A DNA stretch of 64,000 bases, taken from assembly GCA_023387985.1 (NCBI GenBank), contig JAEWHC010000009.1, positions 744,001 through 808,000 on the forward strand, in the 5' to 3' direction. Source of the DNA: Bacteroidota bacterium (GTDB lineage: Bacteria; Bacteroidota; Bacteroidia; Chitinophagales; Chitinophagaceae). Below the pieces are notes generated by a model, which saw only the letters and a list, made by a program, of their open reading frames with translations, had not been told where the DNA came from and did not search any database. Both the position numbers and the translations under genes were made by a program. Of the stretch, positions 18,868 through 28,164 are shown piece after piece. Positions within the stretch are counted from its first letter, which is position 1. The number at the start of each line of letters is the position of its first letter.

Positions 18868-19383
18868 ATGATTGTTCTTTTTTTTACTGCCGTCATCCTG
18901 GTTGGTTTTTTGGTTTCTGCAAATGCTCAAAATCCTGTTGTGGGCAATAATTATTCATTTTGCCTTGCAGATCCCACTGGCCATCCTGTAAAACAAGCAT
19001 CCGTTCGTGTGAACCGGAAGTCGGGTACATTAATCCGTTTTTTTAATTTAAGGGATACCAGTTGTGCCACCATTCTGCTCCCTTCAGAATTCGATACCAT
19101 CGTGTTTTTGATTTCATCCCCCGGTTTTTTGCCCTTTGAAAAAAGGCAGGCTGTCCATAATACCTATCCTGAAACCGAAACTCTTTCATTGGAATGGGCA
19201 CCTGCTTCGCTGCCCGGTGCGGAGGTGAGGGCGTCGAGGTGGGTGAGGGGTGATACCACTTTTTTTAATCCTGAAGCCTATGCTACGGGTGAAGAAAAAA
19301 AATTAAAGGAATTGTTGGAGAAATTGCCCGATTTCCGGATTGATGAAAATGGCGTAATGCGCTATAAGAACCGGCCAATATGA
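18868..19383 (+). pseudogene. Truncated outer-membrane TonB-receptor-like gene (N-terminal part)
   Basis: About 170 codons that match, residue by residue, the start of the full-length protein at 21974-24724. Shared segments include YSFCL, DPTGHPVK versus DSTGQPVK, RKSGT, NLRDT, RGDTTF, EEKKLKELLEKLPDFRID and GVMRYKN. It has its own signal peptide (ATG 18868; a TTG at 18841 is possible). The similarity stops at NRPI, where the full protein reads NKPIEKIMIENEELFG. The plug remainder and the whole barrel are missing. At this point the sequence switches to a copy of the hldD 3' end. A 170-residue soluble product could still be made, but it looks like a remnant. Confidence 0.85.
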
Positions 19384-19484
19384 AAAAGCTTCGTGACGCC
19401 GGGAATGAAAAGCCTTTTTATTCTTTGGAGGCAGGGATTGAAGATTATGTGAAGAATTATTTATTGAAAGAATGCCGGATTTGA
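19380..19484 (+). pseudogene. Detached copy of the hldD 3' end
   Basis: Thirty-four codons beginning MKKLRDAG, with FYSLE, GIEDYV and KNYL, correspond to the last 33 residues of HldD (MKKLRDAG, FFSLEGGVRDYV, QNYL). The reading frame is intact to its TGA. Its ATG overlaps the stop of the truncated outer-membrane gene (ATGA), and the junction carries the shared string ATGAAAAA. No other part of hldD is present here. It is best explained as a by-product of duplication and recombination; expression of a 34-residue peptide is possible but unsupported. Confidence 0.85.
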
Positions 19485-19552
19485 GCAACCGGAAGTAGGT
19501 AAATTTTTAGCATGATTGTAAGTCTTTTTACAAAACGGAGTATCTTGTAACC

Positions 19553-20250
19553 ATGAAGGCACTTTTTTATCTGGCTTTAGGTTTGCTCTATATGGCTCCG
19601 GGGTTTGCGCAGGGCTTTGAAGCCACCTATGAGTATTCCACCTCTATTTTCACCAACAGCCCTGAGGAGGAAAAAATTGAATTCCATCTGGAAAGTATTT
19701 TATAAAGGTCAGAAAGCAGCTTCCTATTTCATTCCGGGTTATCTGGATAAATACCCCACAGGCTCGGTTAAAAAAGAACGAAAAAATGAATTCGGAACCG
19801 GGTGGGTAACTATACTGAATTGCCCACCGCCGGAAAACTGGATTACGAAGTCATTGATTTTGACAGTTCGCTGTCATGGAAAATTTTCAGTGCACCCGGT
19901 GCAAATGCTGAGTATCCCCGCGCAGGCCGGACCAGTACCCTGCGACTCCGAAGTCAATAGGCATCGAATTGGAAATTTGAAGATGAACAAGGGTCATCGC
20001 AGGCTTAAATTGTCAGCGGGTTAGAACATTCGGACGGGATGGCACGCCGGGCTGGGATGCCTGGGTGGCCACAGATATCCAGGTGCCGGGCACTCCGAAT
20101 GGCATGTCTCATCTTCCGTTCCTGCTGGTGGAAGGTACACATTACCTTACCTTCAGAACCTACAAACTGGTATCTTTTGGCGAAGCAGAAATAGATGATT
20201 CTGTTTTTTGGCCCGAGTGTTTTCAGCAGCGCTTCAAAACCAATAATTGA
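19553..20250 (+). pseudogene. GLPGLI-like gene, copy B, frameshifted
   Basis: The start (ATG 19553) gives a good signal peptide and QGFEATYEYST like copies A and C, but the frame ends at TAA 19703-19705. Homology continues in other frames: WKVFYKGQKAASYFIPGYLDKYP from 19689, LPTAGKLDYEVIDFDSS from about 19814, and ATDIQVPG, LPFLLVEGTH and IDDSVFWPECFQQRF from 20065 to the stop at 20250. At least three frame changes are needed. That number argues for real decay rather than a single read error. The remaining regions align along the whole length of the intact copies. Confidence 0.9.
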
Positions 20251-20401
20251 AACGCGTCAAAAGGAAGGTCGTGAAGTTTAATCAGACAAATTGCAGATTT
20301 TTAAATAGAGGCCTTTCGTTTTTATTTTTGCCTTCGGGGATTGAATCACGATATTTTAGGATTATGCCACAGAGTAGTCGTTAACAATAATTTAACTTGA
20401 C

Positions 20402-20432
<31 letters not shown>

Positions 20433-20497
20433 TGCAAACCAATAAGGTTCAATTTATTTAGGCCGAGTTGTTTTTCCTTTATTAAATATCTGTTGCC

Positions 20498-20799
20498 ATG
20501 AAAAAATTTACTTGTTTCTTTTTATTCTCGTCGTATCATTTGGTTATTTAAATGCGAGCTCTAAAAGTCCAATGGTCACGAAGCCAGTTGGACCCTACTA
20601 TTTTTGCAGCGCTACTGTAGTAGCTGAAGCTGAAGGAATTTATGAAGATTGCGAAGGAGGTTTTATTATTGTTACGGCCACTGCTACCTGCACGAAAAAT
20701 CGCGATAATTGCACTGAAGCCTATATGGCAGCCTGGTTATGCGCCCATGGCAAGGCGCAGGATGCGGTGACTGAAGAAATGCCCGCACCTTGCAACTGA
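20498..20799 (+). CDS. Small secreted six-cysteine protein 2, frame broken at a poly-A run
   Basis: Paralogue of the protein at 17567. From 20512 the frame is open to TGA 20797-20799, with six cysteines and the conserved EAYMAAWLCA, GKAQDAVTEEM and PAPC end. The expected start, ATG 20498 after ATTAAATATCTGTTGCC, is out of that frame: ATG is followed by six A, and a seventh A would give MKKIYLFLFILVVSFG, a complete signal peptide. As written, translation from the ATG ends after 17 residues. A TTG at 20512 would begin without the lysines. The gene may be off by slippage at the A run, newly dead, or misread at a homopolymer. Confidence 0.65.
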
Positions 20800-20868
20800 T
20801 TGGGGTATTTGTTTGTTGGGCTTTTTCGATTAGCTTTGATGGTATGCAGAATTAAGTAAGATGAGGTC

Positions 20869-21561
20869 ATGAAAATACTGTTGAGTCTGTTTATTGCTTG
20901 TTTAGGCGTGTTGCCTGCTTATTCGCAAGGCATTGAAGCCACGTATGATGTCGGTTTTTCCATATTTAAAGACAGAACGCAGGAAGAGCATTTAACCATG
21001 ACCTGGAAAGTATTTCATAAAGGCAATAAAGTGGCCTCCTATTTTATTCCGGATTATTTGCAAAAGTATCCGGATGGAAATGTGAAAAAACAAATAGCCG
21101 GTGATGGAAATAGCTGGGCTACCACCAGATTGCCGTCAGCCGAAAAATTGCATTACGATGTGGCTGATTTCGATAGTTTTTTTTCCTGGAAAATTATTTC
21201 CGCAAATTCAACTGACGAAGACAACCCTTGTTCCGGACAGGTGCATAGGATATCCATTAAAAGTGAATGGGCAAAATATTGGGAATTTGTGGATGAAACC
21301 CGGAATATCAATGGATTGGAATGCCAAAGAGTAAAAAACCGGCTTGCTAATGGAGATATCCGGATTGATGCCTGGGTCGCCACAGATATTCCCGTTGCCG
21401 GATTGACTTTCGGAATGTACCATTTGCCTTTTTTGCTCGTTGAGGCAACTCATCATTCAACCGGCAGAACTTTTAAACTCAAATCGCTGAACACGCAGGC
21501 CGAAATAGATGATTCTGTGTTTTGGCCTGAGTGTTTTCAGCAACGCTTCAGAAGCCAATAA
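20869..21561 (+). CDS. GLPGLI-like secreted protein, copy C
   Basis: An intact 230-residue paralogue of copy A. The signal peptide ends near residue 19 (AYSQ). Shared blocks in order: GIEATYDV, TWKVFHKGNKVASYFIPDYL, LPSAEKLHYDV, DETRNINGLECQRV, WVATDIPV, LPFLLVEATHH, and the end IDDSVFWPECFQQRF. Four cysteines (positions near 120, 157, 223 and the leader) are mostly shared with copy A. It follows six-Cys gene 2 by 69 bases, repeating the gene order of the first unit. Role unknown; probably periplasmic or surface-exposed, working with the neighbouring outer-membrane protein. Confidence 0.7.
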   Translation: MKILLSLFIACLGVLPAYSQGIEATYDVGFSIFKDRTQEEHLTMTWKVFHKGNKVASYFIPDYLQKYPDGNVKKQIAGDGNSWATTRLPSAEKLHYDVADFDSFFSWKIISANSTDEDNPCSGQVHRISIKSEWAKYWEFVDETRNINGLECQRVKNRLANGDIRIDAWVATDIPVAGLTFGMYHLPFLLVEATHHSTGRTFKLKSLNTQAEIDDSVFWPECFQQRFRSQ

Positions 21562-21646
21562 CTTCAAAGAATTGACGCATAGTTTTAGAAGTGCATTCAG
21601 GCCATACTGAAACCTTAAAGTTAAACCGAAAATCTACTTCCCACTG

Positions 21647-21931
21647 GTTTTTTTATATGAAACCAAAGTAATCGACGGCTTAAATTGTCAGCGGGCAAAA
21701 ACGGTTTGGCCTGATGGCAGGCCAGGCTGGCATGCTACTGATATTGAATTGCAGGGAACTAACAACAGCATGTTTAATCTTCCATTTCTTTTGGTAGAAG
21801 GAACACATCATCCAACCCAAAAATCATTCAGACTAGTATCGTTTAATGGCGATGCTGAAATAGATGATGTTGTTTTTGGACGGAATGATTTCAGCAACGG
21901 TTTCAGAAATAAAGGTTTATCTTCCCTTTGA
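21647..21931 (+). pseudogene. GLPGLI-like gene, copy D, C-terminal fragment
   Basis: Only the last 90 or so codons of a GLPGLI-like gene remain: YETKVIDGLNCQRAKT, ATDIEL, NLPFLLVEGTHH and AEIDDVVF, in one frame from about 21656 to TGA 21929-21931. No start codon or signal peptide precedes it. A base lost after VVF turns the usual FWPECFQQRF into FGRNDFSNGF. The preceding TGGTTTTTTTAT also looks shifted relative to intact copies. It is therefore a decayed remnant. Confidence 0.85.
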
Positions 21932-21973
21932 ATTGTCTAGGCCGATTGCAATGTAGCGTGTTATGTGCTAGGG

Positions 21974-24724
21974 ATGCAACTTAAACAGAATATTCGTGAA
22001 CAATCAAATACCAAAATAGCTGATTTGAAAAAACGGAATCCGATTGCTGTAGTTTTTTTATTGACCGTGTTTCTGTTCGGTTTGCTTAATTATGGAAATA
22101 CGCAAACAGCTGTAAATCCCATTGAGTATTCATTTTGCCTGGTTGACTCCACCGGCCAACCTGTAAAATCTGCCTCAGCCCGATTGAATCGAAAATCAGG
22201 CACTATTATTCAATTCCTGAATTTAAGAGATACAAATTGTACAACAATCCGCTTTCCGGCAGAATTGGATACAGTCGTTTTGCATATTTCATCCATGGGC
22301 TTTTTAGCTTTTGAGAAAAAAATGGCTGTAAGGGATAGTTATCCTGAAGCCGAAACGATTTACCTGATGTGGGCGCCGCCTTCCTTGCCCGATGCCGAAA
22401 TACGGGCACCTGTATTTACCCGAGGCGATACCACCTTTTACAATCCCGAAGCATTCGCCAGCGGCGATGAGAAAAAATTAAAAGAATTGCTGGAGCGATT
22501 GCCGGATTTCAGGATAGATGAAAGAGGCGTTATGCGGTATAAAAATAAGCCCATTGAAAAAATAATGATTGAAAACGAAGAATTGTTTGGTGACAAAACA
22601 GAACTGCTGATGAGCAGCATTCCGGTGCATGTGCTTGGGCAGATCCAGGCGATAGAAAACCAAATAAATAACCCGGTCTTGCGCGGCTTCGAACAAGGCA
22701 ACAAAGTGTTCATCAATCTTAGGTTGAAAAAAGGCGTACAAGCTGCTTTCGGCGATGCCATTGTTGCGGCCGGCTTGCCGGACCGGTATAAAATTGCACC
22801 CACACTTTTTCTGCTGAAAAACAGGGTAAAAGCCGGACTAATCGCCAATTACAACAATTTGGGAGAAGGGTTTGACTGGCGCCAGCAACAGGAATCAAGA
22901 GACAACAATCAGGCAAAGTTTGAATCCTGGATGATGCATACCAACCCGCTTCGAATTATCAATAATTTTGACAGCAGAAATTATATCCGCAACAGATTGG
23001 CGAGCAACCGCCTGCAGGTGAATTTCCCGCTGGGCCCTAAAACGGTCATGCAACAGGAGTTTGGATACATTCAGGATAAGCAACGGCAGGAAAGAACAAG
23101 CCGGTCTGAATTTATCGACAGCATCTCAACCCTTCTGCGAACGGATACCACAGGCATTATCAATTTTCCGAAGATACTTGCATCACGAACCCAGTTGAAA
23201 AGGCTAAATGGTGATTCCGGCCAGTTGCTTATGCAATTTAATTTTTATGCCGACCGGGGCAGTTTCAGCGATTTCACCCGGTTCAAACTTCCCGGCGAAC
23301 CGGCAGGGAATTTCCGCGAAAGCATCGGAAAAAATTACAGGCAGTTTAATTTATTTTTAAATCACACCCGCAGAGTTTCTGCCAGCCGGGCAAAAGATTT
23401 CCTGCTTACCGTTGGCCACACCACGCTTTCACAGGAAGGGCTGGCATATTCACCACGCATGCCGCAATTGTTTAATCTGTTGGAAGATTTGCACTACCAA
23501 TCCATGTTTCCGAAAGCCAACGTGTTTTATGCCTACGGTGGGGGCAGCTTATTTCGAAAAATAGGAGGCAGAACGCGGAAAGTGAATCTGGAGCTGAATA
23601 CCAACCGGTACCAGTATTCAAACGAAGCCTGGTTTTCGAGGCAGGAAAACAGCAAGGAGCAGCCGTTTGAGGGAGTAAACGCGCAGCATGTACATTGGTT
23701 TCACCAGGCGCTGGCAAACATGGGCTGGGGTGGTCGCAATGACCAGGGCTGGCAATACAATTTCAACCTGCATATGGGTGCCGAAAGCATTCAATCGTCG
23801 ATGGATAAATACGATAACCGCGTGGCCCCTGCCGGCAAACTCAATCTGCGTATTTCGCACAGGATTGTGAAAGGTTTTTACGCGGAATTGACCATGATTG
23901 GAACCCGGTCTTACAAACACCAATATAAAATGCTGAATACAGTAAGGCCTTCTTCCATGTCGAATTTCATTGCATACGAAGGTTACAGCAGGCGTCCCGA
24001 ATTGGATCTTTGGTCTATCTGGAGTCTGAGGTACAGACCAAACATTAAGACATACTATTATCTTGCTTTCAACTTCCTGCCCAATTTTGCCACACCTGCT
24101 TTTTTCCAGGCATTCAATGGATTTGTCCGTACCGAAACAGATAGCCTCACCAGCCGCTCCACCCTGGGTACTGGCTGGTATTTCAATTACAGTTTCGATG
24201 ATCCGTTTAAAAAGTTAAGCATCAATTTCAGCGCCTCCCGGTCGGTGGATCAATTTTTATATCTATGGGAAAATCAATTGCAAACGCGCAATATGCAGTC
24301 GAGGTCCTTTAATTTCCATATTGTAAAAACCTGGGATAAATTTACACTAAGAGCGGCCAGCAGGGGATATCAGGCAAAGAATGCCACAAAAGCAAAATCC
24401 AACCATGTCACCGTATTTTCTTCCTGGAATGTTTCGCATGAATTGAATGCAACCATTCGACCTATAAATGGTTTTCACTTAATTGGAAAAATTCAATATT
24501 TCGACGGGAAAACATCCACTTCCGGCCGTACTAATTTTTGGTGGTCAGATTTGGAAACCCAGTGGAGGCCTGCCGGCAAAAAATTCTATGTGACACTCGA
24601 TGCCCGCAACCTCTTCAATACCGGTGGGTATTATTTAAACAACACTTTCCAATCGATGGTCAGCTCAACATCGCTGCCATTTATCCGGCGAAATTTCCTG
24701 ATTGGATACTACCGGACGATTTAG
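21974..24724 (+). CDS. TonB-receptor-like outer-membrane barrel protein with regulatory-like N-domain
   Basis: A protein of about 916 residues. After a hydrophobic leader (about residues 26-44) comes a carboxypeptidase-regulatory-like beta domain (YSFCLVDSTGQPVKSAS onward). A plug-like section follows, with RGDTTFYNPEAFASGDEKKL, LPDFRID, MRYKNKPIEKIMIE and EELFG. The remainder is rich in alternating Tyr, Asn, Arg and aromatic strands and ends FIRRNFLIGYYRTI, typical of a barrel. Such proteins are often encoded beside GLPGLI proteins. The cargo is unknown, and I saw no clear TonB box. The start is uncertain: ATG 21974 gives a long pre-leader, and GTG 21965 or a later TTG near 22023 are alternatives. 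Its first 180 codons are duplicated at 18868-19383. Confidence 0.8.
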   Translation: MQLKQNIREQSNTKIADLKKRNPIAVVFLLTVFLFGLLNYGNTQTAVNPIEYSFCLVDSTGQPVKSASARLNRKSGTIIQFLNLRDTNCTTIRFPAELDTVVLHISSMGFLAFEKKMAVRDSYPEAETIYLMWAPPSLPDAEIRAPVFTRGDTTFYNPEAFASGDEKKLKELLERLPDFRIDERGVMRYKNKPIEKIMIENEELFGDKTELLMSSIPVHVLGQIQAIENQINNPVLRGFEQGNKVFINLRLKKGVQAAFGDAIVAAGLPDRYKIAPTLFLLKNRVKAGLIANYNNLGEGFDWRQQQESRDNNQAKFESWMMHTNPLRIINNFDSRNYIRNRLASNRLQVNFPLGPKTVMQQEFGYIQDKQRQERTSRSEFIDSISTLLRTDTTGIINFPKILASRTQLKRLNGDSGQLLMQFNFYADRGSFSDFTRFKLPGEPAGNFRESIGKNYRQFNLFLNHTRRVSASRAKDFLLTVGHTTLSQEGLAYSPRMPQLFNLLEDLHYQSMFPKANVFYAYGGGSLFRKIGGRTRKVNLELNTNRYQYSNEAWFSRQENSKEQPFEGVNAQHVHWFHQALANMGWGGRNDQGWQYNFNLHMGAESIQSSMDKYDNRVAPAGKLNLRISHRIVKGFYAELTMIGTRSYKHQYKMLNTVRPSSMSNFIAYEGYSRRPELDLWSIWSLRYRPNIKTYYYLAFNFLPNFATPAFFQAFNGFVRTETDSLTSRSTLGTGWYFNYSFDDPFKKLSINFSASRSVDQFLYLWENQLQTRNMQSRSFNFHIVKTWDKFTLRAASRGYQAKNATKAKSNHVTVFSSWNVSHELNATIRPINGFHLIGKIQYFDGKTSTSGRTNFWWSDLETQWRPAGKKFYVTLDARNLFNTGGYYLNNTFQSMVSSTSLPFIRRNFLIGYYRTI

Positions 24725-24750
24725 AATCATTCAGACTTCAGCGAAAACTA

Positions 24751-25728
24751 TCAGTCATATACCTTCGGGTTTACCACCGTAGGCATGCGCTCACCTTTGG
24801 AAGCAGCAATCAGGTTTACGGCCACCAGACTTGCCATGGCATCCCGGGTTTCCCGGGTGGCGGAACCAATATGAGGCAACACACAAACAGACGGCATTTT
24901 CAGGAGTGGATTGTCTGAATGCATGGGCTCCGGGTTGGTCACATCGAGTCCTGCACCCCAGATCACCTTTTTTTTCAACGCCCAGATAAGATCATTTTCA
25001 TCGTGCATCGCCCCTCTTGCGGTATTGATAAAAATAGCATGGGGTTTCATCCGTAAAAAATTTTCGCGGTTAAATAAGCCGGTTGTTTGAGAGGATAAAT
25101 TGGCATGCACCGACAACACATCGCTTTGTTCAAGCAATTCGTGGAAGGAAACGAACCGGGCTTCCAGCGCTTCCTCTGCTTTGGGTTTACGGCTGCGGCT
25201 AAAATAAATGATCTTCATTTGAAAAGCTTCCCGGCACAGTTTGGCCATGGCATAGCCGATCTTTCCCATTCCAAAAATACCAAGGGTTTTGCCGAAAATG
25301 GCCTGGCCGAGATCCGCTACCGGTTCAAATTGTTTCCATTCGCCATTCAAAATCTTGGAATAATTGTAAAAAGCTTTCCGGCTCACAGCAAGCATCAGTA
25401 AGAAGGCGGTTTCCGCTGTAGCCTTGCTCAGCACATTCGGCGTATTGCTGACGGGAATGCCGTAGTGGGTAGCTGCTTCAAGGTCAACATTGTCGTAGCC
25501 TACGCTAAACAAAGCTACTGCTTTAAGATGGCGGCATTTGCTGAAGAAGCGCTCGTCGAGTTTTGCAAAACCGGAAACGATCAGGGCGTCATTTTCACGG
25601 CAATACCGGATAAGGGATTGTGGGGTTATCGGTTTATTGTGAATGGGATTGATGCTGAGATGGTGACCTGCAGCCTCCAGCATTTCAATCCCTTTTTTTG
25701 GTATGGCATTCGTAAGAAATATTTTCAT
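24751..25728 (-). CDS. D-2-hydroxyacid dehydrogenase (glyoxylate/hydroxypyruvate reductase-like)
   Basis: NAD(P)-dependent reduction of a 2-keto acid such as glyoxylate or hydroxypyruvate. The 325-residue protein has the two-domain D-isomer fold. The nucleotide loop is GIFGMGKIGYAMA, and the catalytic triad is visible as Arg in NTARGAMHDE, Glu in DVTNPEP and His in LPHIGSATRET. The segment SVGYDNVDLEAA is typical of GhrB/GyaR enzymes. It converges with the outer-membrane gene, 26 bases apart, and diverges from carB across 208 bases. The exact substrate is not determined by the motifs. Confidence 0.88.
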   Translation of the reverse strand: MKIFLTNAIPKKGIEMLEAAGHHLSINPIHNKPITPQSLIRYCRENDALIVSGFAKLDERFFSKCRHLKAVALFSVGYDNVDLEAATHYGIPVSNTPNVLSKATAETAFLLMLAVSRKAFYNYSKILNGEWKQFEPVADLGQAIFGKTLGIFGMGKIGYAMAKLCREAFQMKIIYFSRSRKPKAEEALEARFVSFHELLEQSDVLSVHANLSSQTTGLFNRENFLRMKPHAIFINTARGAMHDENDLIWALKKKVIWGAGLDVTNPEPMHSDNPLLKMPSVCVLPHIGSATRETRDAMASLVAVNLIAASKGERMPTVVNPKVYD

Positions 25729-25924
25729 AAACCCTGGTTGGAATTTCCTGCAATTTATGCCAAACGTAATTACCGGGATGATAAGGCCATACCGCCCTGT
25801 ACGGGGAATGCAATTATGCCTCCGGATGCGGTGTATCCAGGGTCACTTGGCCTTATAAACCTGTTAATGTGTGTACCTGCGTGGCAAACCGCCAAACTTG
25901 TAAGTGGTGAACTTAGAAATCTAT

Positions 25925-25932
25925 TAATTTTG
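25925..25932 (+). promoter_or_regulatory. Possible -7 box before carB
   Basis: TAATTTTG matches TAnnTTTG exactly but ends only five bases before the carB ATG (25938), which would give a very short or absent leader. No clear ribosome-binding site is present. The rest of the 208-base gap shows nothing recognisable. Confidence 0.4.
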
Positions 25933-25937
25933 CGCCC

Positions 25938-27581
25938 ATGCCCAAAGACAATTCAATAAAAAGCGTACTGATTATTGGTTCCGGTCCGATCATCATCGGC
26001 CAGGCCTGCGAATTTGATTATAGCGGAACGCAGGCCGCAAGAAGCCTGAGAGAGGAAGGGATTAATGTGGTGCTGATCAACAGCAACCCGGCCACGATTA
26101 TGACCGATCCCATGATGGCGGATAAAGTGTACTTGCTGCCGCTCACCGTGGAAAGCATTGAGCAGATTCTGCAGGAAAATGAGATTGATGCAGTCTTACC
26201 GACCATGGGCGGGCAAACGGCGCTCAACCTGGCTAAAGAAGCGGAAGAACTCGGAATTTGGATGCAATACAATGTGCGCTTGATTGGTGTGGATATTTAT
26301 GGCATAGAAAAAGCCGAAGACCGCGAGAAATTCCGGCAATGGATGATTGAGCTGCGTATTCCTGTAGCCACCGCCGGAACCGCCAACAGCTTCCTGGAAG
26401 GGAAAGACATTGCCCAGCAGATCGGTTTCCCACTGGTAATCCGTCCTTCATTTACGCTCGGCGGTACCGGGGGAGGTTTTGTACACAGCAAAGAAGATCT
26501 TGATGAGGCTCTCGAAAGGGGGTTGACCGCAAGCCCAATTCACGAGGTCTTGGTGGAGAAAGCTGTTTTGGGATGGAAAGAGTTTGAGCTGGAGTTGCTG
26601 CGCGATAATGCCGATAATGTGGTGATTATTTGTACCGTTGAAAATTTTGATCCCATGGGCGTTCACACCGGCGACAGCATTACCGTTGCTCCTGCTATGA
26701 CGCTCAGTGATTCAGCTTTTCAACTGATGCGGAATACCGCGATCCGCATGATGCGCGACCTCGGAAATTTTGCCGGAGGCTGCAATGTGCAGTTTGCACT
26801 TAACCCGCTTACGGAAGAGATCATTGCCATTGAGATCAACCCGAGGGTGAGCCGCTCTTCGGCACTTGCGAGCAAGGCCACCGGTTATCCGATTGCCAAA
26901 ATCGCCGCCAAACTCGCGATCGGCTACAATCTCGATGAACTGAAAAACCAGATTACCGGCAATACTTCCGCGTATTTTGAACCGGCGCTGGACTATGTAA
27001 TCGTGAAAATGCCCCGTTGGAATTTCGATAAATTCCGTGGCGCCGATGATACGCTCGGCTTGCAAATGAAAAGTGTGGGTGAGGTGATGGCCATTGGCCG
27101 CAGCTTTAATGAAGCAGTTCAGAAAGCCTGCCAGAGCCTGGAAAATGAAGCAGTGGGCCTGGGCTATTATGGCAAAAGCCTGATGCATGCCGAAGCCATC
27201 CTGGAATATCTGAAAACGCCGAAATGGGATCGCATTTTTAGGATAAAAGATGCCCTGATGGTGGGGTTGAGCATCAAGAGCATCGTGGAAGCCACCAAAA
27301 TCGACCGCTGGTTTATTTACCAGATCAGGGAACTGGTTCGCCTTGAGAAAAAACTTGCCGAATATACCATCGATACCATTCCCGTAAGCCTGATGAAAGA
27401 AGCAAAGCGCAATGGTTTCAGCGATGAACAACTGGCCCGGATTTTTCTGAATACCACTGAAGAAGAGGTGTATGAAAAGCGTAAGGCCATGGGCATCAGC
27501 CGTGTTTACAAATTGGTGGATACCTGCAGTGCAGAATTTGAAGCAAAAACCCCATATTATTACAGCACATTCGAGGGCTAG
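25938..27581 (+). CDS. carB: Carbamoyl-phosphate synthase large chain, N-terminal half only
   Basis: The 547-residue protein matches only the first half of CarB, which is roughly 940-1,075 residues in its undivided forms. It has the N-terminal LIIGSGPIIIGQACEFDYSG, the ATP-grasp carboxyphosphate domain (IRPSFTLGGTGGGFV, NFDPMGVHTGDS, EINPRVSRSSALASKATGYP) and the oligomerisation region up to VDTCSAEF. It stops at YYYSTFEG-TAG, exactly where other CarB proteins enter the second synthetase half. No homology to the carbamate-phosphorylating half follows in any frame. It may be half of a split CarB, as known in some archaea and in Aquifex, or a truncated gene. carA is not in the window. Confidence 0.9.
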   Translation: MPKDNSIKSVLIIGSGPIIIGQACEFDYSGTQAARSLREEGINVVLINSNPATIMTDPMMADKVYLLPLTVESIEQILQENEIDAVLPTMGGQTALNLAKEAEELGIWMQYNVRLIGVDIYGIEKAEDREKFRQWMIELRIPVATAGTANSFLEGKDIAQQIGFPLVIRPSFTLGGTGGGFVHSKEDLDEALERGLTASPIHEVLVEKAVLGWKEFELELLRDNADNVVIICTVENFDPMGVHTGDSITVAPAMTLSDSAFQLMRNTAIRMMRDLGNFAGGCNVQFALNPLTEEIIAIEINPRVSRSSALASKATGYPIAKIAAKLAIGYNLDELKNQITGNTSAYFEPALDYVIVKMPRWNFDKFRGADDTLGLQMKSVGEVMAIGRSFNEAVQKACQSLENEAVGLGYYGKSLMHAEAILEYLKTPKWDRIFRIKDALMVGLSIKSIVEATKIDRWFIYQIRELVRLEKKLAEYTIDTIPVSLMKEAKRNGFSDEQLARIFLNTTEEEVYEKRKAMGISRVYKLVDTCSAEFEAKTPYYYSTFEG

Positions 27582-27673
27582 GAAACAGGCTGGCCTGTAC
27601 TACTTTCATGTTGAAGAAATTCGGCACATGCATTGAATGCAACAACAAACAGTTTCCAATTCGTTCCTTTGTC

Positions 27674-28063
27674 TTATTGGTCGGTTTCATCCACTATTTT
27701 CACAATGCCTGCATTTCCAAAATAAAACCAGGATACAGCCTTGAGGTTCAGTGCATCTCCTTTGAGCAACTCATTTGAATAATTTACATTCAATATACCA
27801 AAAAACCGGATAGCCACTTTGGTAAAAAGGGTTAAATGGGCAATGGAAAGAATGGACTGGCGACGATCCGAAAACAATTTCAACGCGGATTCCGCTTGCT
27901 TGCGAAACGCGTTTTTCCCTTCAAGAGTCAAATTGGTTTCTCCCTGCACACGATTGATAAAAACCACATTTTCTTCCAGGGATTCCAGCATTTGTTCCAC
28001 ATCCATCCGGTTGTAAGCGTCAATGAAATTCCGGATCAATTCTTCGCGTTTGGCATTGTTCAT
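27674..28063 (-). CDS. SnoaL/NTF2-like small protein
   Basis: A 129-residue protein. The N-terminal helices (EELIRNFIDAYNRMDVEQMLESLEENVVFINR) followed by a beta-rich C-terminal part are the pattern of SnoaL-like/NTF2-like folds, which include ketosteroid-isomerase-type enzymes and many binding proteins. No catalytic residue can be assigned. There is no signal peptide, so it is probably cytoplasmic. It converges with carB, 92 bases apart; the gap holds a short imperfect palindrome but no clear terminator. Confidence 0.65.
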   Translation of the reverse strand: MNNAKREELIRNFIDAYNRMDVEQMLESLEENVVFINRVQGETNLTLEGKNAFRKQAESALKLFSDRRQSILSIAHLTLFTKVAIRFFGILNVNYSNELLKGDALNLKAVSWFYFGNAGIVKIVDETDQ

Positions 28064-28164
28064 AGGGCTGTTGCAGCTTGCGTAGGTTAAAATGAATTGG
28101 GCGTTGTTTAAAAGATCAGGTTAAGGAAAATAATCACTGATCTTTATCTGTCCGCAATATTTTT

